Assembly: GCA_030065975.1 (NCBI GenBank)
Contig: JASJCN010000007.1
Span: 1 to 57,443, forward strand
Length of the DNA stretch: 57,443 nucleotides
Origin: Myxococcota bacterium
Lineage (GTDB): Bacteria; Myxococcota_A; UBA9160; UBA6930
Direction: 5' to 3'
A program made the translations under genes and the position numbers. The notes beneath the pieces were generated by a model. The model saw only the letters and a list, made by a program, of their open reading frames with translations. It was not told the origin of the DNA and made no database searches. Positions 41,526 to 50,102 of this stretch are shown one piece after another (the stretch's first letter is position 1; each line of letters opens with the position of its first letter).

Positions 41526-44183
41526 ATGGCCGGCGATCCCACGCAGACGCCGGAGGCCGGGGCTCCCCCGGAGACCCCCTCCGCAGAGATTCCCCCCTTC
41601 CGGCTTCCCGCCGCCGAGGTCGCCGATCCGCGCTCGGCCATGGCCACGGAGTTCAACCGCATCGTGGCGCGCTTCGCGCGCCGCTACTTCCGCTGGTTCG
41701 ATCTCGACCCGGAGACGGTGGCCAAGCTCCGCGCCCTCGAGGAGCAGGGCTCGGTCGTGTACGTCATGCGCTACGCGAGCCGGCTCGACTACTTCCTCTT
41801 CAACTGGCTGTTCATCCGCGAAGGCCTGCGGCTGTGTGCCTTCGCGAACGGCCTGTCCTTCTACTACTACCGCCCGATCAAGGTGGGCATCCGGGGCTGG
41901 TGGCAGCGCCGACGCATGGGGCGCGAGGCGCGCCTCGCCGCCGACCGGGAGCGCGCGGCCCAGAAGACCCGCGAAGTGGTGGACAGCGGCGAGTCCATGT
42001 TCCTGTTCCTGCGCACCGCGCGCCTGCGCGGCTGGTGGATGGGACGCCAGGCGGCGCTCGAGCAGAGCCGGCAGGAGCGCGACCTCCTCGCCGAGGTCGT
42101 CCGCAGCGCCTGGGACGGCGAGCGACAGGTGGCCGTCGTGCCCCTGGCGCTGTTCTGGCGCAAGGGTCCGCGCGCCGAGCGGCGCTTCCTCAACCTCGGC
42201 TATGGCGCCCAGAACCGTCCCTCGGACGTGACCAAGGTCGCCTCCTTCCTGGCGAGCTATCGCGGCCTCGCCGTTCGCGCCGGCGACCCGATCGACCTCA
42301 CCCGATTCATCGCCGGCCGGCGCGAGGAAGGCGAGGCGACGATCGTGCGCAAGGTGCGCCGTTCGCTGCTGCTCTTCCTCTACCGCGAGGAACGGGCCGT
42401 CGAGGGGCCGGTCCTGCGGCCCCTGCACCGGGTCCAGGAGAGCGTGCTCGAGCACCCGAGCGTGCGTGCCGCGATCCAACGCCGCGCCCACGACAAGAAG
42501 GGCAGCATCGAGGCCGCGCGCGCCGAGGCCGAGCGCATGTTCCGCGAGATCGCGGCCAACATGAACTCGACCCTGCTGGCGTTCCTGCGCGGGATCGTGA
42601 CCGCCCTCTTCGGGCGTCTCTTCGCGGGCATCGAGACCCGCGGGCTCGGGAAGGTCGCCGAGTACGCCAAGCGCCACCCCGTGGTGCTGCTCCCGAGCCA
42701 CCGCTCCTACTTCGACTTCCTGATCCTCTCCTGGCTCTTCTACCAGAACCACCTGGTGCCGCCCCACATCGCGGCACGCGAGAACATGGGCTTCGGACCC
42801 TTCGGGTTCATCTTCCGCCGGGCCGGCGCCTACTTCCTGCGCAAGAGCTTCGACGACCCGCTCTACAAGGAGGTGTTCCGCCGCTACGTGGGATACCTGG
42901 TCGCCGAGGGGTTCACCCAGGAGTTCTTCATCGAGGGCGGCCGCTCGCGCACGGGCAAGATGCTGCCGCCGCGGCTCGGCATGGTCTCCTGGGTCGTGGA
43001 CGCCTTCGTGGCCAGCGGCCGCCGCGACCTCTTCTTCGTGCCCGTCGCCATCACCTACGAGCGCCTGGTGGAAGAGGGCTCGATGGTCGAGGAGCTCGAG
43101 GGCGGGGCCAAGAAGGACGAGAGCATGCTCGGGCTGGTGCGCTCGCGGAGCGTGCTGACCCGGCGCTTCGGCAGCGTGTTCCTGAATTTCGGCGAGCCGA
43201 TCTCCCTGGCCGACGCGCTCGAGGGCAATCGCGACGCCTTCCGCACCGACACCGAGGCCACCGAGCCCGTCCGCCGGGAGTTCACCGAGCGCCTCGGCAA
43301 CTCGGTGGTGGAGCGCATCAACTGGGCGATGGCGGCCAGCGCCACCAGCGTCGCGGCGGCGGCGCTGCTGGGCGAGGACCGCCGCGGCATGTTCCGCAGC
43401 GAGCTCGTCGAGCGCATGGGCGAGGTCACCGAGCTCCTGAAGCTCCAGGACGTCCACCTCACCCCGGCGCTCGAGGCCGACGAGGGCGAGTTCACCGAGT
43501 CGATCCCCTTCCTGCTGCGCTCGGGCCTGATCCAGACGCGTGAGGACGCCCGGGGCGAGATCGTGTTCTTCGAGGAGTCGCGGCGCCGCGCCCTCGAGGT
43601 CTACCGCAACGGCATCTTCCACTTCCTGGCCGCACCGAGCATCATCGCCCGCCGCCTGGCTCGCGGCACGAGCGAGCGTGAGCTGCGCGAGGACCTGGCC
43701 TTCTGGCTCGACCTCCTCTACGCCGAGTTCTTCGTGCCCCGCGCCATGGTCATGGCCGTGCATCTCGACGCCTTCATCGACTACTTCGAGCGCATCGGCG
43801 CGCTCGAACGCGCCGACGGCGACCTGCGCGCCACGGAGAAGGGCCAGCGCTACTTCCGCTTCCTGGCCGCGCAGACGCGCAGCCTGCTCGAGGCCTACTA
43901 CGCCGCGACCCAGGCCCTGCAGGAGCTGCCCGAGCCCACCTCGGCAAGGGCGCTCGAGAAGGCCGCCGAGGCCCAGTTCGAGAGCGCCAACCTGATCGGC
44001 GAGATCCAGCGCCGCGAGGGCTGGAACACCACCACCTTCAGGAACGCCCTCGAGTTGCTGCTTCGCCGCGGGATCCTCACCATCGAGGACGAGACGGCGC
44101 GAGAGAAGCTCTACACCCGCGGCGAGGCCTTCGGCGAGCTTTCGGGCCTGCGCGAGCGCCTCGGGGCCGCGCTCGCCGAGTAG
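41526..44183 (+). CDS. plsB: PlsB, glycerol-3-phosphate 1-O-acyltransferase
   Basis: This 885-residue membrane-associated enzyme catalyses the first step of phospholipid synthesis, acylating glycerol-3-phosphate. The acyltransferase core has the catalytic LLPSHRSYFDFLILSW (HX4D, near residue 391), GAYFLRKSF, FFIEGGRSRTGK and FVPVAITYE. The upstream 370 residues form the PlsB-specific N-terminal domain; length is close to the E. coli enzyme with extensions at both ends. The track start is a TTG at 41517; I choose the ATG at 41526, which has TACGAT 8 nt upstream. hisI follows 44 nt downstream with its own -10-like hexamer. Confidence 0.93.
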   Translation: MAGDPTQTPEAGAPPETPSAEIPPFRLPAAEVADPRSAMATEFNRIVARFARRYFRWFDLDPETVAKLRALEEQGSVVYVMRYASRLDYFLFNWLFIREGLRLCAFANGLSFYYYRPIKVGIRGWWQRRRMGREARLAADRERAAQKTREVVDSGESMFLFLRTARLRGWWMGRQAALEQSRQERDLLAEVVRSAWDGERQVAVVPLALFWRKGPRAERRFLNLGYGAQNRPSDVTKVASFLASYRGLAVRAGDPIDLTRFIAGRREEGEATIVRKVRRSLLLFLYREERAVEGPVLRPLHRVQESVLEHPSVRAAIQRRAHDKKGSIEAARAEAERMFREIAANMNSTLLAFLRGIVTALFGRLFAGIETRGLGKVAEYAKRHPVVLLPSHRSYFDFLILSWLFYQNHLVPPHIAARENMGFGPFGFIFRRAGAYFLRKSFDDPLYKEVFRRYVGYLVAEGFTQEFFIEGGRSRTGKMLPPRLGMVSWVVDAFVASGRRDLFFVPVAITYERLVEEGSMVEELEGGAKKDESMLGLVRSRSVLTRRFGSVFLNFGEPISLADALEGNRDAFRTDTEATEPVRREFTERLGNSVVERINWAMAASATSVAAAALLGEDRRGMFRSELVERMGEVTELLKLQDVHLTPALEADEGEFTESIPFLLRSGLIQTREDARGEIVFFEESRRRALEVYRNGIFHFLAAPSIIARRLARGTSERELREDLAFWLDLLYAEFFVPRAMVMAVHLDAFIDYFERIGALERADGDLRATEKGQRYFRFLAAQTRSLLEAYYAATQALQELPEPTSARALEKAAEAQFESANLIGEIQRREGWNTTTFRNALELLLRRGILTIEDETAREKLYTRGEAFGELSGLRERLGAALAE

Positions 44184-44227
44184 CGCGGCCGGCCGGCCCC
44201 GGGCGGCCCTGCTAGAGTCCGCGCCCC

Positions 44228-44614
44228 ATGGGCGCAAAGGACACGCCGGACTTCGACAAGCGGGGCGGGCTCATCACCGCCATCGCCCAGGATCACGAGA
44301 CCCGTGAGATCCTGATGGTGGCGTACATGAACGCCGAGTCCTTCCAGAAGACCCTCGAGCTCGGCGAGGTGGTCTACTGGAGCACTTCGCGCAACGAGCT
44401 CTGGCACAAGGGCGAGTCGAGCGGCAACACCCAGGTGCTGAAGGAGCTCCGCGTCGACTGCGACGGGGACGCCGTGCTGCTGATCGTCGAGCAGAAGGGC
44501 CGCGCGGCCTGCCATACGGGTCAGCGCAGCTGCTTCTTCCGCGTTCGCGACGGCGAGGGCTGGCGCGAGGATGGGGAGCAGGTCTTCGACCCCGCCGAGG
44601 TGTACGGCAAGTGA
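44228..44614 (+). CDS. hisI: HisI, phosphoribosyl-AMP cyclohydrolase
   Basis: This zinc enzyme opens the adenine ring of PR-AMP in the third step of histidine synthesis. The 128-residue monofunctional form lacks the HisE domain. It has [38 protein letters not shown] and the metal-binding [16 protein letters not shown] 9 nt before the ATG suggests a leaderless transcript. The stop overlaps the hisG GTG (GTGA). Confidence 0.96.
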   Translation: MGAKDTPDFDKRGGLITAIAQDHETREILMVAYMNAESFQKTLELGEVVYWSTSRNELWHKGESSGNTQVLKELRVDCDGDAVLLIVEQKGRAACHTGQRSCFFRVRDGEGWREDGEQVFDPAEVYGK

Positions 44615-45498
44615 GCGCGCGCAAGCGGAAGATCCTGAAGCTGGGCCTGCCGAAGGGGAGCCTCCAGGACACGACGGTCAGCCTCTTCGAGAAGGCTGGC
44701 TACAACATCCGCATCGCCTCGCGCTCCTACTATCCGGAGATCGACGATCCGGAGATCGAGTGCATCCTGATCCGCGCCCAGGAGATGGCGCGCTACGTCG
44801 AGCAGGGGGCCCTGGATGCGGGCATCACCGGCGTCGACTGGGTGATGGAGAACGGCGCCAAGGTCAAGGAGCTCGCCGACCTGGAAGCGCCCTGGCCGAA
44901 CTACCGGACCGTTCGCTGGCTCCTCGCCTGCAAGGAGGAGTCGAAGTTCCGGCGGGTCGAGGACCTCGAGGGCAAGCGGATCGCGACCGAGGCGGTGGGT
45001 CTCACGCGCCGCTACCTGAAGCGACACGGTGTCAAGGCAGAGCTCGAGTTCTCCTACGGCGCAACCGAGGTCAAGCCGCCGCTCCTCGCCGACGCCATCG
45101 TCGACGTCTCGGAGACCGGGTCGAGCATCCGCGCCAACCGACTGCGCGTGATCGATACCGTGGTCGAGAGCACGCCCCGCTTCATCGCCAACCGCGAGTC
45201 GATCAAGGACGAGTGGAAGAAGGGCAAGCTCGACCGCATGACGCTCATGCTGCGCGGGGCGATCGCCGCGGCGGGCCGCGTGGGGCTGATGATGAACGTG
45301 CCGAAGAAGGATCTCGCTCGCGTGCTCGAGCGCCTGCCCGCACTCGGGACGCCCACCATCTCGACCCTGTCCGACGAGAAGTGGGCGGCCGTGAACACCA
45401 TCATCGAGGAGTCGGTGGTGCGTCACCTGGTGCCGGAGCTCGTGGAGATCGGCGCCAAGGCGATCGTCGAGTACCCCCTCAACAAGATCGTGGAGTGA
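44611..45498 (+). CDS. hisG: HisG, ATP phosphoribosyltransferase (long form)
   Basis: This is the first and feedback-inhibited enzyme of histidine synthesis. The 295 residues match the long form with a C-terminal ACT-like regulatory domain, so HisZ is not needed. Motifs are [25 protein letters not shown], the PRPP-binding region [14 protein letters not shown] and the regulatory end [17 protein letters not shown]. The gene order hisI-hisG is coupled by 4 nt. The remaining his genes are elsewhere. The stop overlaps the GTG of the NUDIX gene. Confidence 0.96.
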   Translation: MSARKRKILKLGLPKGSLQDTTVSLFEKAGYNIRIASRSYYPEIDDPEIECILIRAQEMARYVEQGALDAGITGVDWVMENGAKVKELADLEAPWPNYRTVRWLLACKEESKFRRVEDLEGKRIATEAVGLTRRYLKRHGVKAELEFSYGATEVKPPLLADAIVDVSETGSSIRANRLRVIDTVVESTPRFIANRESIKDEWKKGKLDRMTLMLRGAIAAAGRVGLMMNVPKKDLARVLERLPALGTPTISTLSDEKWAAVNTIIEESVVRHLVPELVEIGAKAIVEYPLNKIVE

Positions 45499-46079
45499 CG
45501 CCTCCGCGGTCTTCGCGCGCTCCGGACGGCCTGCGCGGCGGCATGCTGGGCGGCATGCTCGGGGGCTACTTCGGCACCGCCTGGAAGGGTCTCTTCGCGA
45601 ACCACCTCGCGAGCACGCCGCCGACCGTCGTGCAGGCGGTGATCCTCGGGCCCGAAGGGCTGCTGCTCGCCGTGCGCAGCGACCTGCGCGGGTGGGAGCT
45701 CCCCGGCGGACGCCCCGAGCCCGGGGAGAGCGACGAGGAAGCCGTGGTGCGCGAGGTGTTCGAGGAGACCGGCGTGCAGGTCGCCGTCGAGGCCAGGGTG
45801 GGCGACTACCATCGCAGCGGGTTCCTGCCCCACGTGGCCCGGGTGTTCCGCTGCGGGGTGCTCTCGGGCACCCCTCGCGGCAGCACCGAGAGCGTGGAGG
45901 TGCGCTACTGGCCCCCGGAGGCGCCGCCCGCGGGCCTCTTCCCGTGGTATCGCCAGCCCTTGGCCGATGCCCTGGCCGACCTCCCGGAGCCGGTCGTGCG
46001 ACGCGAGCGCCAGGGCCTGGCGGCGATCTGGGCGGGCCTGCGCATCGACCTCGCCGGTCGCCTCGGAAGGCGGGACTGA
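45495..46079 (+). CDS. NUDIX hydrolase
   Basis: This 194-residue hydrolase has an intact NUDIX box, GGRPEPGESDEEAVVREV followed by FEETGV, which binds Mg and cleaves nucleoside-diphosphate-linked substrates. The first 25 residues are Gly/Met-rich (MLGGMLGGYFG) and may be a linker or mis-called start. GTG 45495 overlaps the hisG stop and keeps coupling; ATG 45543 is an alternative. The substrate is not deducible. Placement after his genes could be incidental. Confidence 0.85.
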   Translation: MTPPRSSRAPDGLRGGMLGGMLGGYFGTAWKGLFANHLASTPPTVVQAVILGPEGLLLAVRSDLRGWELPGGRPEPGESDEEAVVREVFEETGVQVAVEARVGDYHRSGFLPHVARVFRCGVLSGTPRGSTESVEVRYWPPEAPPAGLFPWYRQPLADALADLPEPVVRRERQGLAAIWAGLRIDLAGRLGRRD

Positions 46080-46148
46080 GAGACCCGAGGCGGCTCTTGC
46101 CGAGGCGGGTCGGGCCGGCTGCTAGGATGGCGGCTCGGAGGATTCCCG

Positions 46149-47198
46149 ATGCCCGACGCCGCACTTCCCGAATCGCCGCGAGCGAGCCTCGTCCGCCCCA
46201 ACTTCGCCATGTGGCGCCAGGCGCTCACGGTGATGCCGCGCATCGAGAAGTCCGACTGGGACGCGCTCGATCTCGTCTCGCGTTGGCTGATCGCGACGCG
46301 CGCGGCCGTGATCATCATGACCTTCACCTCCGCTGCCTTCGCCGGCGCGCTGGCGGTGAAGGCCGGTGCCTTCGACTTCGGCCTCTTTGCGCTGGCCACC
46401 GCGGGCCTGTGCCTCGCCCACGCGACCAACAACCTGCTGAACGACCTGACCGATCACTGGAAGGGCGTCGACAAGGACAACTACTTCCGCACCCAGTACG
46501 GCCCGCAGACCGTCGAGGCCGGCTTCCTCTCCGTGGGCCAGCTGATGACCTACGCGGCGATCACCGGCGGCGCGGCCCTGGCCATCGGCGCCTACCTGGT
46601 GGTCCAGGGCGGCATGCCGGTCCTGTGGCTGCTCGCCGCGGGTGCGTTCTTCGTGCTCTTCTACACCTGGCCGCTCAAGTACATCGGCATGGGCGAGCCG
46701 GCCGTGCTCGCCGTCTGGGGCCCGCTCATGGTCGGGGGCACCTATCTGGTGATCACCGGCGTGTGGAGCCAGGACGTCGCCATCGCGAGCCTCGCCTACG
46801 CCCTCGGGCCCACCGCGGTCCTGTTCGGCAAGCACATCGACAAGCTCGACGCCGACCGCGAGAAGAAGATCCGGACCCTCCCGGTGATCCTCGGCGAGTC
46901 GCTCTCGCGCCATACCGTGATCGCCATGCTGCTCGCCCAGCTCGGCGTGATCGTCTACCTGGTCGCGACCGGCTACTTCACGCCGGCCATGCTGGTGACG
47001 CTGCTCGCCGTCCCGTCCCTGAAGCGCGTCTTCCAGGTGTACGGCTCGCCCCGTCCGAGCGAGCCGCCGGACGATCTCCCCGACGGAGTATGGCCGCTCT
47101 ACCTGGTGGCGGCGGCGTTCTGGTACACCCGCCGCTTCGGCGCCTTCTTCCTGCTCGGGCTGATCGCCGACGTCGCGATCACCCGGCTCTGGCTCTAG
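46149..47198 (+). CDS. UbiA-family prenyltransferase (MenA-like)
   Basis: This 349-residue integral membrane protein has about eight hydrophobic segments. The first Asp-rich motif is NLLNDLTDHWKGVDKDN near residue 97; the second is DKLDADREKKIRTLPV. UbiA enzymes transfer polyprenyl groups to aromatic acceptors; the GVDKDN variant resembles 1,4-dihydroxy-2-naphthoate polyprenyltransferase, but no men genes are nearby, so the acceptor is open. A GGAGG precedes the ATG and TAGGAT lies further upstream. A 23-bp tandem duplication covers its last codons. Confidence 0.85.
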   Translation: MPDAALPESPRASLVRPNFAMWRQALTVMPRIEKSDWDALDLVSRWLIATRAAVIIMTFTSAAFAGALAVKAGAFDFGLFALATAGLCLAHATNNLLNDLTDHWKGVDKDNYFRTQYGPQTVEAGFLSVGQLMTYAAITGGAALAIGAYLVVQGGMPVLWLLAAGAFFVLFYTWPLKYIGMGEPAVLAVWGPLMVGGTYLVITGVWSQDVAIASLAYALGPTAVLFGKHIDKLDADREKKIRTLPVILGESLSRHTVIAMLLAQLGVIVYLVATGYFTPAMLVTLLAVPSLKRVFQVYGSPRPSEPPDDLPDGVWPLYLVAAAFWYTRRFGAFFLLGLIADVAITRLWL

Positions 47199-47227
47199 GG
47201 GCCCCCCGGCTCTGGCTCCAGGGGCCC
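47182..47227. repeat. Tandem 23-bp duplication at the ubiA 3' end
   Basis: CCCGGCTCTGGCTCTAGGGGCCC (47182-47204) is followed directly by CCCGGCTCTGGCTCCAGGGGCCC (47205-47227), one mismatch in 23. The first copy includes the last codons and stop of ubiA. The second lies between ubiA and the convergent methyltransferase gene. Replication slippage is the simplest origin. Confidence 0.85.
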
Positions 47228-47234
47228 GCCGCGA

Positions 47235-47963
47235 TCAGCCGTTGCTGGAGACGTCGGCGGCCGCGGCCCGCACGCCGTCTGCGGGCCGGGTCATGACGAA
47301 GCCCTTGCACTGATCGGCGGGCCGGTCGTAGAGCACGTCGAAGCAGTCCTTCAGCGGCCACTCGTCGAACGCCTTCGCCTCGCCCATCTCCTCGGAGTCG
47401 TCGCCGAAGGCGTACCAGTCGTCGAACATCAGCACCGTGCCCGGCTGGAGCAGCTCTTCGCAGAAGTCGAGCACCACCTTCGTCGAGGTGTAGAGGTCGC
47501 AGTCCACGTGGATCACGGCCGCGCGCTCGAGCCCGTGCTTCTGCTTCGTCTGCGGGTTGCAGGTGTCGTCGTAGAGGCCTCGTACGACGTGGACGCGCTC
47601 GGAGGGCACGCCCGCCTTGTCGACGATGCGGCGGAAGAGATCCTCGTCCGAGACGAAGTCGCCCTCGTTGAACACGCCCTCGCTGTTCGGCAGGCCGCCG
47701 AAGGAGTCGAAGGCGAACATCCGCAGGTGTCCCAGGCCGTGGCGCTTGGACGCGCCGTGGGCCGCCACGAACGAGGTTCCGCGGTACACGCCGAACTCGA
47801 GGTAGTCGCCCGTGGTCCCGTCCTTCGCACAGCGCCCGAACACGGTGTCGAAGATCTCGAGGCGGGCGTCGCGCAGCACGGTGGCCCGGGCCAGCGCATA
47901 CGCCCCGCGTGCGAGGGGGCGCGGCAGGGCCAGGAACAGGTTCATCAGGCTGCGGTTCTTCAT
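47235..47963 (-). CDS. TylF/CmcI-family SAM-dependent O-methyltransferase
   Basis: This 242-residue enzyme belongs to the macrocin O-methyltransferase family that modifies sugars or small molecules. Landmarks are GDYLEFGVYRGTSFVAA (SAM site), FAFDSFGGLPNSEG, HVDCDLYTSTKVVLDF and VLMFDDWYAFGDD, whose Asp pairs bind Mg. The start at 47963 (MKNRSLMNLFLAL) has CGGAGT upstream; the track start lies inside the upstream decayed gene. No biosynthetic cluster is adjacent. The gene converges on ubiA. Confidence 0.88.
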   Translation of the reverse strand: MKNRSLMNLFLALPRPLARGAYALARATVLRDARLEIFDTVFGRCAKDGTTGDYLEFGVYRGTSFVAAHGASKRHGLGHLRMFAFDSFGGLPNSEGVFNEGDFVSDEDLFRRIVDKAGVPSERVHVVRGLYDDTCNPQTKQKHGLERAAVIHVDCDLYTSTKVVLDFCEELLQPGTVLMFDDWYAFGDDSEEMGEAKAFDEWPLKDCFDVLYDRPADQCKGFVMTRPADGVRAAAADVSSNG

Positions 47964-47989
47964 CGTCGGAATCCGGACTCCGTTGGGGC

Positions 47990-48445
47990 GTGGCCGCCGC
48001 GCCGGGGCTCGACCCTCGTCGGCATCCCGAGCCTCTCCATGTAGGCCAGGGGGACCCACCATACCAGCCGCGGCCCTTCGCGCCCGACTTCGCCCGGGGC
48101 TACCGCTGGATTGCGTACGAGTTGCCGTCGAGCCCGTCGGGCGCGCACCTCGGTGATCGAATCCCTCACCGGGGTGATCGAGCGGGGCTCGAGGTCGGTC
48201 ATCCGCGCAGCACCACCGACACATGGCGAAACAGGGGAGGCGAAGCTGGGCCAGGCAGAAGGCCTGGAGCGTGAGCTCGTCGAGCGGGCTCGATGCACGC
48301 GGTCACGACGTGCAGGCAGTCGTGGATCCGGAAGCCGCGCGAACGGCTTGGCGTAGGGGCTCGTGGTGGACGCCGCACTCCTGCGGGTCGTCGAAGGCGC
48401 GCCGGAGCGACTCGGCGAACGACCCGCCAGCAGGGAGAGGAACAG
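47990..48445 (-). pseudogene. Decayed COQ4-like gene
   Basis: The 546-nt gap has no intact gene, but pieces of a COQ4-family protein can be read in successive minus-strand frames. AESLRRAFDDPQ (about 48387-48422) comes first. GFRIHDCLHVVTACIEP (48292-48342) preserves the HDxxH metal motif. LDELTLQAFCLAQL (48243-48284) is in another frame, and GPRLVWWVPLAYMERLGMP (about 48029-48085) resembles the family C-terminus in a third. At least two frameshifts and an in-frame stop separate them. COQ4 proteins act in ubiquinone biosynthesis. The assignment rests on motif memory, and the boundaries are approximate. The rest of the gap holds nothing else I recognise. Confidence 0.45.
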
Positions 48446-48501
48446 GGAGAAGAGCAGGGAGTGGTATGGGCCTTGCTCGGCGCGGGGGCTGCGGAGTACC
48501 C

Positions 48502-48517
48502 TCAACCATATGGTTGA
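48502..48517. promoter_or_regulatory. Perfect 16-bp palindrome over the arsR start codon
   Basis: TCAACCATATGGTTGA is a perfect palindrome whose centre contains the ATG of the ArsR-family gene (48510). Sites of the form AACCATATGGTT are characteristic operators for the small ArsR regulators paired with SRPBCC proteins. Binding would block both transcription and translation initiation of the three-gene module. Confidence 0.7.
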
Positions 48518-48872
48518 TCATTCGGCGGCTGGAAGCGACCGCAAGCCGGACGCCGCGCTCGACCGGACGCTGGGCGCCCTGGCGGACCCGACGCGCCGGG
48601 CCATCGTGGCGGGGCTGCGGCGGGGCCCGGCCACCGTGAGCGAGGTCGCGCGCCCCTTCCCGATCTCCCTCTACGGGGTCTCGAAGCACGTCCGGGTGCT
48701 CGAGCGGGCGGGCCTGGTCCATCGCGAGGTCCGCGGGCGCGAGCACCACCTCTCGCTGCGCGCCGAGCCCCTGCGGGCGCTGTCGGACTGGCTGGACGGC
48801 TACGCGGCCTTCTGGGAGGAACGTCTCGACGCCCTGGAGCGGGAGCTGGCCGAGGATCGCCGTGGCGATTGA
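48510..48872 (+). CDS. ArsR-family winged-helix repressor
   Basis: This 120-residue regulator shows the ArsR fold (ALADPTRRAIVAGLRRG, then recognition helix SLYGVSKHVRVLERAGLV and wing REVRGREHHLSL). No Cys/His metal site is present, so it belongs to the non-metal SdpR/YgaV-like group that accompanies SRPBCC genes. The palindrome over its start codon implies autorepression. The following SRPBCC gene overlaps it by 11 nt, giving one transcript. The ORF-track start upstream lies in the decayed COQ4-like region. Confidence 0.9.
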   Translation: MVDHSAAGSDRKPDAALDRTLGALADPTRRAIVAGLRRGPATVSEVARPFPISLYGVSKHVRVLERAGLVHREVRGREHHLSLRAEPLRALSDWLDGYAAFWEERLDALERELAEDRRGD

Positions 48873-49320
48873 GTCCGGCTCCATCGTCCAGGAGCGGGAG
48901 CTCTCCGCCTCGGCGGAGCGCGTCTTCGAGGCGCTCCACGACCCCGAGCGCATGGCCCGTTGGCTGGTTCCGGGCGAGCTGGAAAGCGCGACCGTGGATG
49001 TCGATTTCCGGGTCGGTGGAACGTTCAAGGTGGTGATGCACGGGAGCGAGCGCGACTTCGGGCAGAGCGGCGAGTACCTGGTGATCGAGCCCCCGCGGCG
49101 GCTCGTGTTCACCTGGGTCTCCGACTTCGTGCCCGAGGCCGTGGCCCGGACCCGCGTGTCCGTGAGCCTCGATCCGCTCGGCCCCGAGCGGACGCGGCTG
49201 CGCCTGGTGCACGACGAGCTCCCGCGCGAGGGAGACGACTACGACGGGCACCAGGGCGGCTGGAGCTCGATCCTCGACAAGCTCGAAGCCCTGCTTCGCA
49301 GCGAAGGAGAACCCAGATGA
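48862..49320 (+). CDS. SRPBCC/AHSA1-family protein
   Basis: This 152-residue START-like domain protein has ERVFEALHDPERMARWLVPG, GEYLVIEPPRRLVFTW and the C-terminal helix GGWSSILDKLEALL. These match the AHSA1 group that pairs with ArsR regulators. It has a deep hydrophobic cavity for an unknown ligand; AHSA1-like domains can also contact chaperones. GTG 48862 overlaps the arsR end, and the DUF899 gene overlaps its stop, so the three form one module. Confidence 0.9.
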   Translation: MAIESGSIVQERELSASAERVFEALHDPERMARWLVPGELESATVDVDFRVGGTFKVVMHGSERDFGQSGEYLVIEPPRRLVFTWVSDFVPEAVARTRVSVSLDPLGPERTRLRLVHDELPREGDDYDGHQGGWSSILDKLEALLRSEGEPR

Positions 49321-49982
49321 CGACGACGGTAGGCAGGCTCGCCGGCGAGTCCCCCGAGTATGCGAAGGTCCGCGACGAGATCCAGGAGGCGGAGATCGCC
49401 CTGCGCGACCAGCGCGAACGCGTGGCCGAGCTGCGGCGCGGCCTTCCTCACGACCAGGTGGTGGCGGACGAAACCTTCCAGGAGATCCGCGACGGTCAGC
49501 TCGCGCCCGTGAAGCTCTCCGAGCTCTTCGACGAGAGCGACAAGCCCGTGGTGCTGATGCACTTCATGTACGGCGGCAGCATGAGCTCGCCGTGCCCCAT
49601 GTGCACGTGCTGGGCGGACGGCTACGACGGCGTGCTGCCCCACCTCGAGCAGAAGGTCCACTTTGCCGTGTTCATCGCCGGAGACCCCGGTCTCTTCGGT
49701 GCCTACGCGCGCGCCCGTGGCTGGAAGAACCTGCGGGTCGTGGCGGCGGGCGAGTCGGATCTCAAGAGACGGCTCGGCTTCGAGAACGAGGAGGGCGGGC
49801 AGCAGCCCGGAGTCTCCGTCTTCACCCGCAACGAGGCGGGCGAGATCGTGCACTTCTACTCGCAGTCCGCGTTCTACGGGGAGCCCGGCTTCCGCGGCAT
49901 GGACCTGCTGAATCCGCTCTGGCACTTCCTCGACGTGACGCCCGAGGGCCGCGGGGACTTCTTCCCCGCGAAGCAGTACTAG
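49317..49982 (+). CDS. DUF899-family thioredoxin-like protein
   Basis: This 221-residue protein belongs to the DUF899 group of predicted dithiol-disulfide oxidoreductases. It has FMYGGSMSSPCPMCTCWADG with a CPMC redox-like motif, and an ending SVFTRNEAGEIVHFYSQSAF. Genes of this family often travel with ArsR and AHSA1 genes, as here. No signal peptide is present, so it acts in the cytoplasm. It overlaps the SRPBCC stop by 4 nt. The IS200-like element begins just downstream. Confidence 0.85.
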   Translation: MTTTVGRLAGESPEYAKVRDEIQEAEIALRDQRERVAELRRGLPHDQVVADETFQEIRDGQLAPVKLSELFDESDKPVVLMHFMYGGSMSSPCPMCTCWADGYDGVLPHLEQKVHFAVFIAGDPGLFGAYARARGWKNLRVVAAGESDLKRRLGFENEEGGQQPGVSVFTRNEAGEIVHFYSQSAFYGEPGFRGMDLLNPLWHFLDVTPEGRGDFFPAKQY

Positions 49983-49997
49983 CCCAATCGGGAGTCC

Positions 49998-50014
49998 CCC
50001 CGGCTCTGCCGGGG
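49998..50014. repeat. Left subterminal hairpin of the IS200-like element
   Basis: CCCCGGC-TCT-GCCGGGG is a 7-bp stem with a 3-nt loop. It is a near-identical counterpart of the right-end hairpin, and the likely TnpA recognition structure. Confidence 0.75.
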
Positions 50015-50053
50015 TGGCAGGAACAGTTTGACAGTGCCGGGAGTCCCGAACGC

Positions 50054-50098
50054 AAACTCCCTCTCGTGAGCCGCCAAAGCTTCATCGAGAGGGAGTTT
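50054..50098 (+). promoter_or_regulatory. tnpA leader hairpin that sequesters the ribosome-binding site
   Basis: AAACTCCCTCTCG (50054-50066) and CGAGAGGGAGTTT (50086-50098) are perfect 13-bp complements with a 19-nt loop. The right arm contains GAGGGAG, the only plausible Shine-Dalgarno sequence, about 7 nt before the tnpA GTG. Folding would hide it. IS200 of Salmonella is known to repress its transposase through a comparable leader structure. Confidence 0.75.
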
Positions 50099-50102
50099 CT
50101 AC

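Noticed and set aside
41511-44237. 908-aa minus-strand ORF opposite plsB
   Set aside because: Runs antisense to a motif-complete PlsB; no recognisable domain or start context.
47960-48505. 181-aa minus-strand ORF filling the gap before arsR as a real gene
   Set aside because: The translation mixes frames of the COQ4-like fragments, has no start context and is Arg/Ser/Pro-rich as expected for a shadow; a decayed gene explains the region better.
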